Below are positions 28,535 through 37,920 of a stretch of 52,600 bases of DNA, piece by piece. The position numbers and the translations under genes were made by a program. Every line of letters starts with the position of its first letter. Positions within the stretch are counted from its first letter, which is position 1. The notes beneath the pieces were generated by a model, which had not been told where the DNA came from, did no database searches, and saw nothing but the letters and a program-made list of their open reading frames with translations. Source of the DNA: a virus; IMG/VR virus record IMGVR_UViG_3300017783_000031, positions 1-52,600 of that record; one strand, 5' to 3'.

Positions 28535-31500
28535 ATGTTTGAATTAGACGGGAATGAATATACATTAGATCAAGTTCAAGCCGCGGCTTATAAGTCGGGT
28601 ATGATGGTTGATGATTATGTTCAAAAATATAAATTCAAAGAATTGGGAAAGACAACTCCCACATCACCGGGTGCGGATGTGGAGGAAAATGCAGCACCCG
28701 AATTGACCGTTACGGAATCTCCATCGGTAGATATTTCTTTGGAGTTACCTCAAACAGGAACAGTTGATTCAACATTAGTTACTCCTCCACGAAAAAAAAC
28801 ACCGTCTGAATTAAGGATAGATGTTACAAGACAAGCGATGGCAAGAGCTAATCCTATGGCTACCCTTATGCCTGATTTTATGATACCTATATTAGCTGAT
28901 TGGACCGCTATGACAGCAGAATTAGGGGCAGGGGTTGTAGATACTGCTGAAATATTATATGAATTGGGATTAGCTGGAATAAGTGATAAAACTTTTGATA
29001 GAATATCTCGTGAACAAAGAATAGATATGTCAGAAGTTTACGAGGGCGTGGAAGCACTTAGAAATATTAGAGAAAAAAAATATGATGAACAAGGCAATGA
29101 GTTAGATGCTATTGGTTTGTGGCAATCAGGTCGCAAAGGTGAGTCAGCACAACAATTTATTAGCGAAGCGATTGGTTCGTTACCTGCTACTGTTTTAACT
29201 TATATGATGCCAGGATATGGCTCAGCTGTAATAGGGCTTGGTACATTTGGTTCTGAATTTGAAAGGAATTTAAAAGAACGACCTGAAGAAACAGCAGGAT
29301 TGATGTTGGGTAATGCTGCTTTAAAAGGAGGATCAGAAGCTTTATTTGAATGGTTAGGGGGATATACCTTTAAAACATTAACTAGAGCAGCTACAAGAGG
29401 GGTAACGGAAAAAGTTATTAAAGATATGACACGTACCGGGGTTCCTTATGCTCTTCGTAAAATACTAGGCATTGGTGCACAAGCTGGGGTTGAAGCTCTT
29501 ACAGAATCAGCAACAGGGGTTACACAATTAGCGGCTGATGAAATGTTTTTTGATGACGAAATAGAAGCTGCGCAATATTGGAGAACAGCTATTCATAGCG
29601 GGGTAGTTGGTGGATTAATGGGTGGTGGTATTACAGCTGGAACTATAGGAACGCAAGTAGCGTTGACTGGCGATAGAAAAAAAATAGCGATGTCAATAAT
29701 TGCACCAAAAAAGTGGAGGCAAGAGCAATTACAAATTGGTATCGAGATTGATAGAGCAACTAAGGATTATGAAAATGCTCCTGATCGGAAAAAAGCATAT
29801 TTTAAAAATAAAATAGAAGTATTAGAACAACGCCAACAAGGGAGGGCTGATAGATTATCTAAAGTTTGGGATGGTTTAACTAGAGCAGAAAAAATAGAAT
29901 ATGCGAGATTAATAGATGAAACTAATTCTCAATTAGATATTATAGGCAATGTTAAATATACTAACCAAGCCCAAAAAGAAGCGCAAGTACTTTTAGATAG
30001 CGCTTATACAGAAATGGGAGCTATATTAGGTAAAGATAATATAGACATAGAACAAGAGCAAGCGTTGTCAAGAATAATTAAAAGTGGAGTTAGTATAGCA
30101 GAAGCGGTTGGAGTTGCAAAAAAAGTTTTAAAAGATATAAATATAGAAAATGTTTCTAATGAAGTATTTCAAGAAGTATCAAAAGCAATAACTGGTAAAA
30201 AAAGTAAATCAGATGCTCTATTTTTTGATGGTAATAATATATATATAAATAGAGATATTTCAGCAGCTACAGAACAAACAAATGTATTGGGACACGAACT
30301 ATTACATTATGTTATGGCTAAAAATTTTAATGTTAGCGATGAATCTTTAGGCCCATTAGTAAATAGCTTTAAAGATTATTTAAAACAAACTCAGCCGAAG
30401 ATATTAGAAAGAATAGAACAAAGACTTAAAAAAGCTTATGAGGGTGAAGCACCTTTGGAAGAATATTTAAATATTTTTTCAGATATTATAGCTAGAGAAA
30501 AAATAATAGTTGATGAAAGCATTACTGATAAAATAAAAAATTCAGCAACTCGTCTTTTAAGTAGTTTCGGATTTGGTTCGGTTAAGTTAGAAACAGGAAA
30601 AGATGTTTTTAATTTTTTAAGAAACTATACTAAAAATGTTAATAATCTAAAGTTTAAGCAACTTGGCGTTGACATTAAGTCTAGTAAAATAGGTAATGAA
30701 ATTAAAGAAGACGTTGAAAGATTTTCTAAGTCTGGAGCTTCAGATAAAGTACAAGAAATATATGAAGCCCAAGGCGCTGCAAATGCTTTTGATATAATTG
30801 CAGAGTTTAAACCTATTGTAGATAAAATTGTAAATAAATATAGAAACGTACCTGGTTTTGAATATCAATTATTAAAAGATGAAATAGAAACAGGGAAACG
30901 CGGTATACTTGACATGATTATGGCATACACGCCTGAAAAAGCCAAGGGTGCACCATTAGCCGCTTATATAAATAAATTTTTACCAAAAAGAGCAATTGAA
31001 GCAGCTAATCGTATATTAGACACGGAATTTACATTAGATGTTACCGAGGCTAAGGGTGTTACAGATACCACTACTGAAGAAAGTATAGATATAACTGAAG
31101 AAGTTAATATAGCCGACGAAATAAAAAGTTTAAGAAAAGAAATTGGTCTACCAGAAGAGCTTATTACAAAAGTTAAAGATGCGGTAATAAAAACATTTGG
31201 TACAAAATTACCAAACCCTCAAGACCCTAAGTTTAGAGCGGAGTTACAAAAAAGGTTTAGAACAGAGCTTAAAAAACCAATGGCAAAATTTGTTGGTAGA
31301 CAAGAAGCATACGAATCTTTTTTACGTAATAATTTTAAATCTATATATGATAAACTACCTCAGTCAATATTAAATAAAAGATTTAAAGATTTTATTGAAC
31401 CTGTTGTTGATGAAAATGGAAAACAATTACGTGAAAAAACGGCCGAGGGTAATAAAATATTTACTAAGAAAAAAATTACGCCTGCTGAATTTATAAAATA

Positions 31501-34500
31501 CTTTTTAGGTTCTGATGTTGGAAGATCAACACAAGGAACTAGAAAAACTGCAATTGTTGAAGCTATAGCAGAAGAAATAGCATTTGATGCTACAATGGAA
31601 GTATTAAATAGTAACGATGTAAAATCTAAATACGAACAAATTGCTGAAATAACGGGTGATATATTGCCTGATAATTATTTAGCTCAAATAGCAAAACAAA
31701 TAGATAGAAATGAAGACTTTAGGTTTTCAAAAAGTATTCTTAATGATTCGGGATTAAGCAATCAAGAATTAAGCTCTATTTTATTTAAAGGATTTATTTC
31801 TGCTGCTGGTAAGCTTGACCCTAAAATAATTGAAGTATTATTAGATGATGCATGGACAAAAAGTTTTCCAATAGTATTAGAGAAATATATATTGCCTGGC
31901 TATGCTGAAGCAATAAAAAACAAATCTATTGAGGAACAAAGCGATATAAGTAAATATTTAATTAATATTATTTCAAGACCATTAAGAACAATCTCTAGAC
32001 AAACGGAGGAATTAAATTATAATACAAATTATAGATTATTTAAAAAATTACAAGAAATTGCAGGAGATAAAATTTTTGGGCCCAATGAACCTATTCGCCT
32101 TGACGAAAAAATTATAGAATATAAAGAAGGACCTAATAAAGGTAAATTTAAAGAAAAAAGAACTTATATAAGAGATGTTGATGGCGTAGCATTAGGATCT
32201 TCTACGTACAATACTTCGGTGCAGAGTTTTCATAAAGATTTAATAAATGATAAGCTTTCAAGAGAGGAAGTTGATGGAGTATTTAGCGAAAATAGGAATA
32301 GGTTAAAAGAATTAATATTTGGCCTTGGGACTGAAAATAAAGGTTTAGCTATATCTCTCATTAAACTTACTCAAAAAGATCAAAGAGGATTATTGAGGTC
32401 TTCTGGTAACATAGGGGGGATTGTACAAAATTATTCAGGTGAAACAGTATTTGAGCATCGACCGCCGGTACAATATTTATTTGAAAAAATAGTTAATTAT
32501 ATACAACGACCAACAGATGCAAAAAAAGAAAAATTAAATACGTTATTAGACACTGCTCAAATAAACGTAGTGCCAAAAGATTTTGCAGATATAGTTGATC
32601 AAGATTATAAAACTACTATTCCTAAAGATGGTAAAATAAGTTATGAAAAAGCATTAGATCAAACTAATTATAATTTTGATGGAATGTTTAGATTTTCTAA
32701 ATCATTAGATAAGGAGTTTAATCAGCTGTTGCAAGCAACTACTGGTGTTGAATGGACAAAAGAATTTTCACCTGTTAAAGCTAAAATGCTTGGCAGAGGA
32801 AAAGGTAAAAAGTTTTTTATACCATATTCAGCTGATGATTTTGTAGGTTTATTATACGCTACATTAGGTAAAGGTAAAGTAGGAGATCGGCAAATGGAAT
32901 GGTATAATGAAAATTTAATTAGACCTTTTTCCCGCGCTATTCAACAATTTGAAAATGCTAAGCAAAATTCATTGCGTAAATGGATGGAACTCAAAAAAGA
33001 AGCTATTAAAGATGTGCCTGGTAAACTTGATAAAAAAAATAGTTCAGGATTTACAAATCAAGATTCTGCTAGAATATATATATGGAAATCACAAGGAATG
33101 GAAATACCAGGTCTTGAAAACGATCCACAAACAATAAGTGAAAATCTTGAAATTGTAAAAAACAACCCTAAATTAAAAGAATTTGCTGATAGATTAAAAG
33201 CTTTGAATTCAGAAGGCTATCCAGAGCCAAGCGCTGATTGGTCTGCTGGGGATATTACAACAGACCTTGTATCATATGTTAATGATGTAAAACGATCTGA
33301 ATATTTAACACAATGGAAAGAAAATGTAAAAGAAATATTTAATGACCGTAATAAAAACAAGCTAAGAGCGTTATATGGAGATAGGTATGTTGAAGCTTTA
33401 GACGATATATTAGCTCGCATGAGTACGGGCCGTAATAGAAGAAGCGCAGCAAGTAAAGCTGAAAAAGCTTTTATGGATTGGACTAATAATTCTATTGGTA
33501 CGATCATGTTCTTTAATGCTAGATCAGCAGTACTGCAAACATTATCAGCAGTTAACTTTATAAACTTTAGCGATAACAATCCAATTAATGCAGGATTAGC
33601 TTTAGCTAATTTCCCGCAATATGCAAAAGATTTTACAACATTATTTAATTCTGACTTTTTAAAACAAAGACGTTCTGGCTTACAAACAGACGTAAACGCA
33701 GATGAAATTGCGAATGCAGCTGCTACATCACAAAACAAAGCAAAAGCAATGTTGAGTTATATTCTTAAAATAGGATTTGCCCCAACACAAATAGCTGACT
33801 CATTTGCAATTGCTTCAGGCGGTGCCACATTTTATCGCAATAGAATAAAAAAATATTTAAAAGAAGGATTAGAACAATCTGAAGCTGAAGCAAAAGCATT
33901 TACAGACTTTCAAGAAATAGCGGAAGAAACGCAACAATCCGCTAGGCCTGATAGGATATCATCGCAGCAAGCAGGCTCATTAGGGCGCCTTATATTAGCT
34001 TTTGGTAATACACCTATGCAATACGCTCGATTAACTAAAAAAGCTGCTTTAGATTTAATTAATGGGCGTGGAGATTGGAAGACAAATATTAGTAAGATTG
34101 CATATTATAGTGTAATACAAAATATTATATTCTCCGCTTTACAACAAGGTCTTTTTGCTTTATTATTTGATGATGAAGATGATGATGATGTTAAGTCTAG
34201 AATATTTAGAATAGGTAATAGTAGTGTTGACACATTACTTAGAGGTACAGGGGTTTATGGTGCCGCGGCTGCTACTGTTAAGAATATGATATTAGAAATT
34301 ATAGAACAATCTCAAAAGTCTAGACCAGATTATACACAAGTTGCAATAGAATCTACAGCAATTTCACCACCAATCAATTCAAAATTAAGAAAATTAATAT
34401 CTGCCGGTAAAACTTTTACTTATAAGCAAACAAAAGAAAAAGTGTTTACAAAAGGCTTTAGCTTAGAAAACCCTGCATTTATGGCGGCTGGACAAGTTAT

Positions 34501-34735
34501 ATCTGCTGGTACTAATTTTCCCGCTGACAGAGTTGTTAAAAAATTAGATCATTTGAGTATAGCAATGCAACCCGAAACAGAATTATGGCAATCAATTGCA
34601 TTATCTCTTGGGTGGAGCAAATGGGATCTTAATATGATTGAAAAGCAAACTTCTAATAAAACCTTAACAACAAAGCAGTTGCAAAACTTAATGAAAAGAA
34701 ATAATAATCTTAAACAATTAATGAAAAGAAAATGA
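28535..34735 (+). CDS. Giant ejection/core protein with HExxH metallopeptidase motif
   Basis: This 2066-residue protein begins with FELDGNEYTLDQVQAAAYKS, a short leader module seen at the N-terminus of several phage virion proteins. Hydrophobic, membrane-like segments follow at about residues 110-145, 210-245 and 350-385. Near residue 587 is GHELLHYVMA, an HExxH zinc motif, with an acidic stretch EEYLNIFSDIIARE about 60 residues later that could supply the third ligand. The remainder is helical. Near residues 1775-1850 is a segment like LPD-type domains of phage polyvalent proteins (SSQQAGSLGRLILAFGNTPM), then a hydrophobic stretch (IIFSALQQGLFALLF) and an acidic run. By size, place and membrane segments it is a T7 gp16-like ejection protein. 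The zinc peptidase could open peptidoglycan crosslinks, process virion proteins or attack a host protein; the sequence does not decide which. Confidence 0.7.
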   Translation: MFELDGNEYTLDQVQAAAYKSGMMVDDYVQKYKFKELGKTTPTSPGADVEENAAPELTVTESPSVDISLELPQTGTVDSTLVTPPRKKTPSELRIDVTRQAMARANPMATLMPDFMIPILADWTAMTAELGAGVVDTAEILYELGLAGISDKTFDRISREQRIDMSEVYEGVEALRNIREKKYDEQGNELDAIGLWQSGRKGESAQQFISEAIGSLPATVLTYMMPGYGSAVIGLGTFGSEFERNLKERPEETAGLMLGNAALKGGSEALFEWLGGYTFKTLTRAATRGVTEKVIKDMTRTGVPYALRKILGIGAQAGVEALTESATGVTQLAADEMFFDDEIEAAQYWRTAIHSGVVGGLMGGGITAGTIGTQVALTGDRKKIAMSIIAPKKWRQEQLQIGIEIDRATKDYENAPDRKKAYFKNKIEVLEQRQQGRADRLSKVWDGLTRAEKIEYARLIDETNSQLDIIGNVKYTNQAQKEAQVLLDSAYTEMGAILGKDNIDIEQEQALSRIIKSGVSIAEAVGVAKKVLKDINIENVSNEVFQEVSKAITGKKSKSDALFFDGNNIYINRDISAATEQTNVLGHELLHYVMAKNFNVSDESLGPLVNSFKDYLKQTQPKILERIEQRLKKAYEGEAPLEEYLNIFSDIIAREKIIVDESITDKIKNSATRLLSSFGFGSVKLETGKDVFNFLRNYTKNVNNLKFKQLGVDIKSSKIGNEIKEDVERFSKSGASDKVQEIYEAQGAANAFDIIAEFKPIVDKIVNKYRNVPGFEYQLLKDEIETGKRGILDMIMAYTPEKAKGAPLAAYINKFLPKRAIEAANRILDTEFTLDVTEAKGVTDTTTEESIDITEEVNIADEIKSLRKEIGLPEELITKVKDAVIKTFGTKLPNPQDPKFRAELQKRFRTELKKPMAKFVGRQEAYESFLRNNFKSIYDKLPQSILNKRFKDFIEPVVDENGKQLREKTAEGNKIFTKKKITPAEFIKYFLGSDVGRSTQGTRKTAIVEAIAEEIAFDATMEVLNSNDVKSKYEQIAEITGDILPDNYLAQIAKQIDRNEDFRFSKSILNDSGLSNQELSSILFKGFISAAGKLDPKIIEVLLDDAWTKSFPIVLEKYILPGYAEAIKNKSIEEQSDISKYLINIISRPLRTISRQTEELNYNTNYRLFKKLQEIAGDKIFGPNEPIRLDEKIIEYKEGPNKGKFKEKRTYIRDVDGVALGSSTYNTSVQSFHKDLINDKLSREEVDGVFSENRNRLKELIFGLGTENKGLAISLIKLTQKDQRGLLRSSGNIGGIVQNYSGETVFEHRPPVQYLFEKIVNYIQRPTDAKKEKLNTLLDTAQINVVPKDFADIVDQDYKTTIPKDGKISYEKALDQTNYNFDGMFRFSKSLDKEFNQLLQATTGVEWTKEFSPVKAKMLGRGKGKKFFIPYSADDFVGLLYATLGKGKVGDRQMEWYNENLIRPFSRAIQQFENAKQNSLRKWMELKKEAIKDVPGKLDKKNSSGFTNQDSARIYIWKSQGMEIPGLENDPQTISENLEIVKNNPKLKEFADRLKALNSEGYPEPSADWSAGDITTDLVSYVNDVKRSEYLTQWKENVKEIFNDRNKNKLRALYGDRYVEALDDILARMSTGRNRRSAASKAEKAFMDWTNNSIGTIMFFNARSAVLQTLSAVNFINFSDNNPINAGLALANFPQYAKDFTTLFNSDFLKQRRSGLQTDVNADEIANAAATSQNKAKAMLSYILKIGFAPTQIADSFAIASGGATFYRNRIKKYLKEGLEQSEAEAKAFTDFQEIAEETQQSARPDRISSQQAGSLGRLILAFGNTPMQYARLTKKAALDLINGRGDWKTNISKIAYYSVIQNIIFSALQQGLFALLFDDEDDDDVKSRIFRIGNSSVDTLLRGTGVYGAAAATVKNMILEIIEQSQKSRPDYTQVAIESTAISPPINSKLRKLISAGKTFTYKQTKEKVFTKGFSLENPAFMAAGQVISAGTNFPADRVVKKLDHLSIAMQPETELWQSIALSLGWSKWDLNMIEKQTSNKTLTTKQLQNLMKRNNNLKQLMKRK

Positions 34736-34899
34736 AACCAATAACAAGTAAAACGTGTACTCAATCTCCTCTTTTAAAAGATGCATGCTATAATAAAGTT
34801 GTAAGCCGATATGGCCCTAAAAATTCTGCTTATAGAAGTGGCGCAATGGCAAAATGTAGAAAAGTTGGTGCAGCTAACTGGGGTAATTCTAAAAAGTGA
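34732..34899 (+). CDS. Small Cys-containing basic phage protein (DUF6321-like)
   Basis: This 55-residue protein (MKPITSKTCTQSPLLKDACY, then YRSGAMAKCRKVGAANWGNS) has three cysteines and a basic C-terminal half. It matches my memory of the DUF6321 family of small phage proteins. The function is unknown; the cysteines could bind a metal. It overlaps the stop of the giant core gene by four bases (ATGA) and its own TGA shares a base with the next ATG. Confidence 0.7.
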   Translation: MKPITSKTCTQSPLLKDACYNKVVSRYGPKNSAYRSGAMAKCRKVGAANWGNSKK

Positions 34900-35159
34900 T
34901 GGCATACAAAATGAAAAGGTCACCTTTTAAAAAAGTGCGTAAAACAGCAAAAGGAGCTGCTCTTAAAAGATGGTTTAAAGAGGATTGGAGGACACCTAGC
35001 GGTAAAAAAGGCTATGAAGGGGGAGAAAATACATTTAGACCTACAAAAAAAATTTCTAGTAAAACTCCATCAACATGGAGCGAATTAACTCCAGCACAAA
35101 AAGCAAGAGCCAAAAGAGAAAAAAATACTAAAGGTAGAGTAAGCAAATATAAAAAATAA
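34899..35159 (+). CDS. Small very basic phage protein (DUF5872-like)
   Basis: The ATG at 34899 overlaps the upstream TGA, and this start is preferred over a GTG one codon earlier. The 86 residues are strongly basic and contain KRWFKEDWRTPSGKKGYEGG and TPSTWSELTPAQKARAKREK, which match my memory of DUF5872, a family found in phages and some bacteria. The charge suggests nucleic-acid or virion DNA binding, but no function is established. It lies in a chain of four overlapping small genes at the end of the late operon. Confidence 0.7.
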   Translation: MAYKMKRSPFKKVRKTAKGAALKRWFKEDWRTPSGKKGYEGGENTFRPTKKISSKTPSTWSELTPAQKARAKREKNTKGRVSKYKK

Positions 35160-35311
35160 TGAACTCACTAGATTCACTAAAAGTATACGGATTGAATATT
35201 ACAGCACTATTTACTACTATGGCTCCATTGACCCAGGTACTACAAACAATTGTATTATTGCTTACGGCGATATACACCATTATCCAAATATATAAAACAA
35301 CTAAAAAGTAA
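35159..35311 (+). CDS. Small single-span membrane protein, possible holin
   Basis: This 50-residue protein has a polar N-terminus, one strongly hydrophobic segment (LQTIVLLLTAIYTIIQIY, about residues 28-45) and a basic end (KTTKK). It starts on the last base of the upstream stop. Its size, membrane span and place at the end of the late genes fit a holin or pinholin. No endolysin is seen nearby, so this remains a guess. Confidence 0.55.
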   Translation: MNSLDSLKVYGLNITALFTTMAPLTQVLQTIVLLLTAIYTIIQIYKTTKK

Positions 35312-35314
35312 AGT

Positions 35315-35728
35315 ATGAAGCTCCCCAAAAACGGTGTGGCGAAAGAAATTCGTCATTATGTAGGATCATTATTTATATTCCTATTGGTAATGTCTATTAT
35401 TTTTATTTTAATGCAGTACCCTGTATTAGAAACAAATAAAGAAGTGGTAATGATGCTCATTGGAACAATTTCCGCAAGTATTGGAATTGTAGTAAGCACA
35501 ATCACTGGTGCTAAACCTGATGATGTAAATGCTTTAAAAAATGAAGTTGAAAAGAAAAACAACCAAATAGATTTACTTGTAAAATCTAAAGATGATTTAG
35601 AAAAAATGGTTATTGATTTGCAAAAACAAATGCTTGAGAATCAAGATAATGTTATGGATAAAATTATTCTTAAAGCTGCTCTTGAACACGATGATAGATA
35701 TACAGCTAAAAAAGTAATGAATAAATAA
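35315..35728 (+). CDS. Two-span membrane protein with coiled-coil tail, possible holin or spanin
   Basis: The 137-residue protein has two hydrophobic segments (LFIFLLVMSIIFILM, about residues 19-33; VVMMLIGTISASIGIVVSTI, about 44-63) and then a charged coiled coil (NALKNEVEKKNNQIDLLVKS and on to the end). This organisation, with cytoplasmic or periplasmic helices, is common in phage lysis-cassette membrane proteins. It is the last + strand gene before the convergent terminator. The lysis role is inferred from topology and position. Confidence 0.6.
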   Translation: MKLPKNGVAKEIRHYVGSLFIFLLVMSIIFILMQYPVLETNKEVVMMLIGTISASIGIVVSTITGAKPDDVNALKNEVEKKNNQIDLLVKSKDDLEKMVIDLQKQMLENQDNVMDKIILKAALEHDDRYTAKKVMNK

Positions 35729-35733
35729 AAAAA

Positions 35734-35759
35734 TAAGGGGCTTTGCGGCCCCTTTTTTT
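35734..35759. terminator. Bidirectional terminator between convergent gene modules
   Basis: GGGGC (35737-35741) pairs with GCCCC (35748-35752) around a six-base loop. A T-run follows (35753-35759), and an A-rich run precedes it (about 35727-35736), so the reverse strand also has a hairpin followed by U-rich RNA. The + strand virion genes and - strand early genes meet here, so it prevents each module from being read through from the other side. Confidence 0.88.
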
Positions 35760-35762
35760 GTT

Positions 35763-35951
35763 TTAGAATATTAATCCTATTCCTATACCAACCAGTGGGC
35801 CTATAACTGCCCAGGCTTCTAAAAACTTAATTTTCTTAAGTTCATCTTTAGTAAATACATTATCTTCTGTATTTAAAATTAGATTGCTAGCATCTCTTTT
35901 AGCTTTTTCTAATTCTGCTTCTAGTTTTTTTACTTTTTCTTTTAAAGTCAT
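35763..35951 (-). CDS. Small coiled-coil protein with C-terminal membrane anchor
   Basis: This 62-residue protein has an N-terminal charged helix (LKEKVKKLEAELEKAKRDAS) and ends in a hydrophobic, Gly-rich segment (AWAVIGPLVGIGIGLIF) that should span the membrane. It is the last gene of the - strand module, 15 bases after nrdA and just before the bidirectional terminator. The tail-anchored shape could suit a lysis or membrane-signalling role, but nothing specific can be assigned. Confidence 0.6.
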   Translation of the reverse strand: MTLKEKVKKLEAELEKAKRDASNLILNTEDNVFTKDELKKIKFLEAWAVIGPLVGIGIGLIF

Positions 35952-35966
35952 AATATAAATTTTAAA

Positions 35967-37709
35967 TTATCCATCGCAGCTTAAACAATCAGGATCCATT
36001 GCCGCTGCAGCAATATCTCCCCTCAATACAGACTCAGTACGCATATAGTACAAAGTTTTAATCCCTCGCTTCCATGCCTCCAAGTGTACTTGATTAATCC
36101 ATTTAGGGGTAGCTACAGATGGAAATGCCAAATTTAAACTTGCAGACTGATCTATATAATCTTGTCTAATGCCAGCTTGATTAACTAATTCCAACTGATT
36201 TATTTCCTTAAATGTTTTAAATACATTTTTTATCAATTCTCCTTCTCCTTGGTTAAGTCTTCCTGTGTGATCGTAAAACCATCCATCAAGTTGTTTAATT
36301 CCTTGAACGGATCCACCATCTTCCAAAATTTTATCCCAAGTTTCTTTATTGTCGATACCAATTTTTCTTAATACTTTTTTAAGTTCTTTGTTTTTACGTA
36401 TAAAAGTGCCTTTTGCCGACTGTTCAGTAAAAACATTAGCAGCCCAAGGTTCTATACCTGCAGACACGTTGCCACTGAGCTTGCTATTAGATACAGTAGG
36501 GGCAATAGCTCTAAGATGAGTGTTGCGCATTCCTGTTCCAACACACCATAAAGGTTCTCCATAAACTTCTGCAAGGTTCCTTGAAGCTCTTTCAGTTTCT
36601 ATTTTTATTTTTGAAAATATTTCTCGCGTTTTGAATTGTGCTAATAAGCTTTCGAAAGCGATTCCGTTTTTTTGGAGTAGGCTGTGCCACCCAAGGACAC
36701 CAAGTCCAAGCGCCCTGCCTTTCTCCGCACTGCGTACAGAGTTCTCGAATCCCTTCATATTCTTGGCTTTCTGGATAAATTCTTCCAGCACACCGTCCAG
36801 GAACCAAGTCGCGTCGTAAATTAAATTCGTATTCTTCCATTCGTCATATTTGTCTAAATTAACAGATGATAGACAGCAAACAAAAGAATGTGATTCATCT
36901 GTATGTAATGTTATTTCGCTACATATATTTGTCATATGAACTTTGAGTCCGTTTTGCTTATATGCTTTTGGGTTAGCTTTGTTTGTATTTCCCTTAAAGA
37001 GTATATAAGGTTCTCCAGTTGCTTTACGCTTTTGGAGAAGTTTTGACCATTTTGTTCTAGCTTCTTTATCTCCTGATTCAAGTCTTCGCATAAACTTGTC
37101 ACCGACCACAGCACACTGGTGGAGATTAAGTGACTGTCTATTAACGTCTCCTTTCGGTTCTCGTATCTCCAACCACTCTTCAAAGTCGGAGTGATCAATA
37201 TTGATATTAACTGACGCAGCTCCTCGCCGGACAGATCCTTGATTAGTGGCGAGTATAGTTGAATCGTATATCTTGCAAAACGGCACCACTCCATCAGATG
37301 TTCCATTACCTGTAATTTTAGCTCCGGCGGGTCTTATCATATTAACTCCTACGCCAACACCGCCACCATGCTTGGCTAAAAGCATCATTTCTAAATTTTT
37401 CTGTCCTATATCTTGTATACTATCAGCAACATCAATTCCAAAACAACTTATAGGCAAACCCCTATCTGTACCTGTATTAGATAATACTGGTGAGGCTAAA
37501 CACAACCACCCATCCCATATATACTGAAAAAATTTATCGGCTATTTCTGGTTTATATAAACGTCTTGCTACAGTTTTAGCAACACGCATATATGCTTCTC
37601 TAGGTGTTTCACCATTATATAAATAACCTCCAGATATTGTTTTTTTATAAACTTCTGTATCGCCCCACGCGGGGTAATCTTCGCCTTTTTTCCAGTCGTT
37701 ATTCCACAT
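35967..37709 (-). CDS. nrdA: Ribonucleoside-diphosphate reductase, alpha subunit (class I)
   Basis: The 580-residue catalytic subunit of class I ribonucleotide reductase turns ribonucleoside diphosphates into deoxy forms for phage DNA synthesis. Visible key residues are the substrate-site Cys pair (C89 in LPISCFGIDV and a Cys of the CC pair 278-279), the active-site motif NICSEI (N261, C263 thiyl, E265), the Tyr pair of the radical path (KTLYY, Y554-Y555) and the C-terminal redox CxxC (C575, C578). It is shorter than bacterial NrdA (about 760 residues) because it has no N-terminal ATP-cone, so dATP feedback inhibition through that domain should be absent. It overlaps the upstream gene by 11 bases and works with NrdB encoded just upstream. 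Confidence 0.95.
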   Translation of the reverse strand: MWNNDWKKGEDYPAWGDTEVYKKTISGGYLYNGETPREAYMRVAKTVARRLYKPEIADKFFQYIWDGWLCLASPVLSNTGTDRGLPISCFGIDVADSIQDIGQKNLEMMLLAKHGGGVGVGVNMIRPAGAKITGNGTSDGVVPFCKIYDSTILATNQGSVRRGAASVNINIDHSDFEEWLEIREPKGDVNRQSLNLHQCAVVGDKFMRRLESGDKEARTKWSKLLQKRKATGEPYILFKGNTNKANPKAYKQNGLKVHMTNICSEITLHTDESHSFVCCLSSVNLDKYDEWKNTNLIYDATWFLDGVLEEFIQKAKNMKGFENSVRSAEKGRALGLGVLGWHSLLQKNGIAFESLLAQFKTREIFSKIKIETERASRNLAEVYGEPLWCVGTGMRNTHLRAIAPTVSNSKLSGNVSAGIEPWAANVFTEQSAKGTFIRKNKELKKVLRKIGIDNKETWDKILEDGGSVQGIKQLDGWFYDHTGRLNQGEGELIKNVFKTFKEINQLELVNQAGIRQDYIDQSASLNLAFPSVATPKWINQVHLEAWKRGIKTLYYMRTESVLRGDIAAAAMDPDCLSCDG

Positions 37710-37920
37710 TCTCTAATTTTTTTTCTTTATTCCCAGAATCTTTCTGTGTATCTTCCTTGAGTTGATCTAGGGCTTTTTCGTAGCCAGGTATCCGCTTTAA
37801 GGTCTCTAGCGTCCCAATCAAGAGGTCTTTCATGTTTTGCATCTCTTGTATTATTTGTTGTTGGTTTGCCCCGAGTATCTCTACTCTTTTCCACATTTCT
37901 ATTATTTTGTTTTCTTTCAT
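37699..37920 (-). CDS. Small coiled-coil protein between nrdB and nrdA
   Basis: This 73-residue protein is charged and helical (MKENKIIEMWKRVEILGANQ; DQLKEDTQKDSGNKEKKLEN). Its ATG shares a base with the stop of the upstream membrane protein, and its end overlaps nrdA by 11 bases, so all are translated from one message. No family is recognised. Confidence 0.6.
   Translation of the reverse strand: MKENKIIEMWKRVEILGANQQQIIQEMQNMKDLLIGTLETLKRIPGYEKALDQLKEDTQKDSGNKEKKLENVE

Noticed and set aside
33217-33738. 173-residue antisense frame inside the giant ejection gene
   Set aside because: It looks like the complement of helical coding sequence, has no recognisable motif and lies against the direction of all neighbours.
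35960-35995. A further copy of the early promoter motif (ATTATCC on the + strand at about 35967)
   Set aside because: The base stretch 19 positions away is GGATCC on the - strand rather than TTACAA, YACG is absent, and the site is inside the nrdA end with no long operon downstream.
36932-37306. 124-residue frame within nrdA in another frame
   Set aside because: It is fully contained in nrdA, whose catalytic motifs are intact, and shows only composition typical of a shifted frame.
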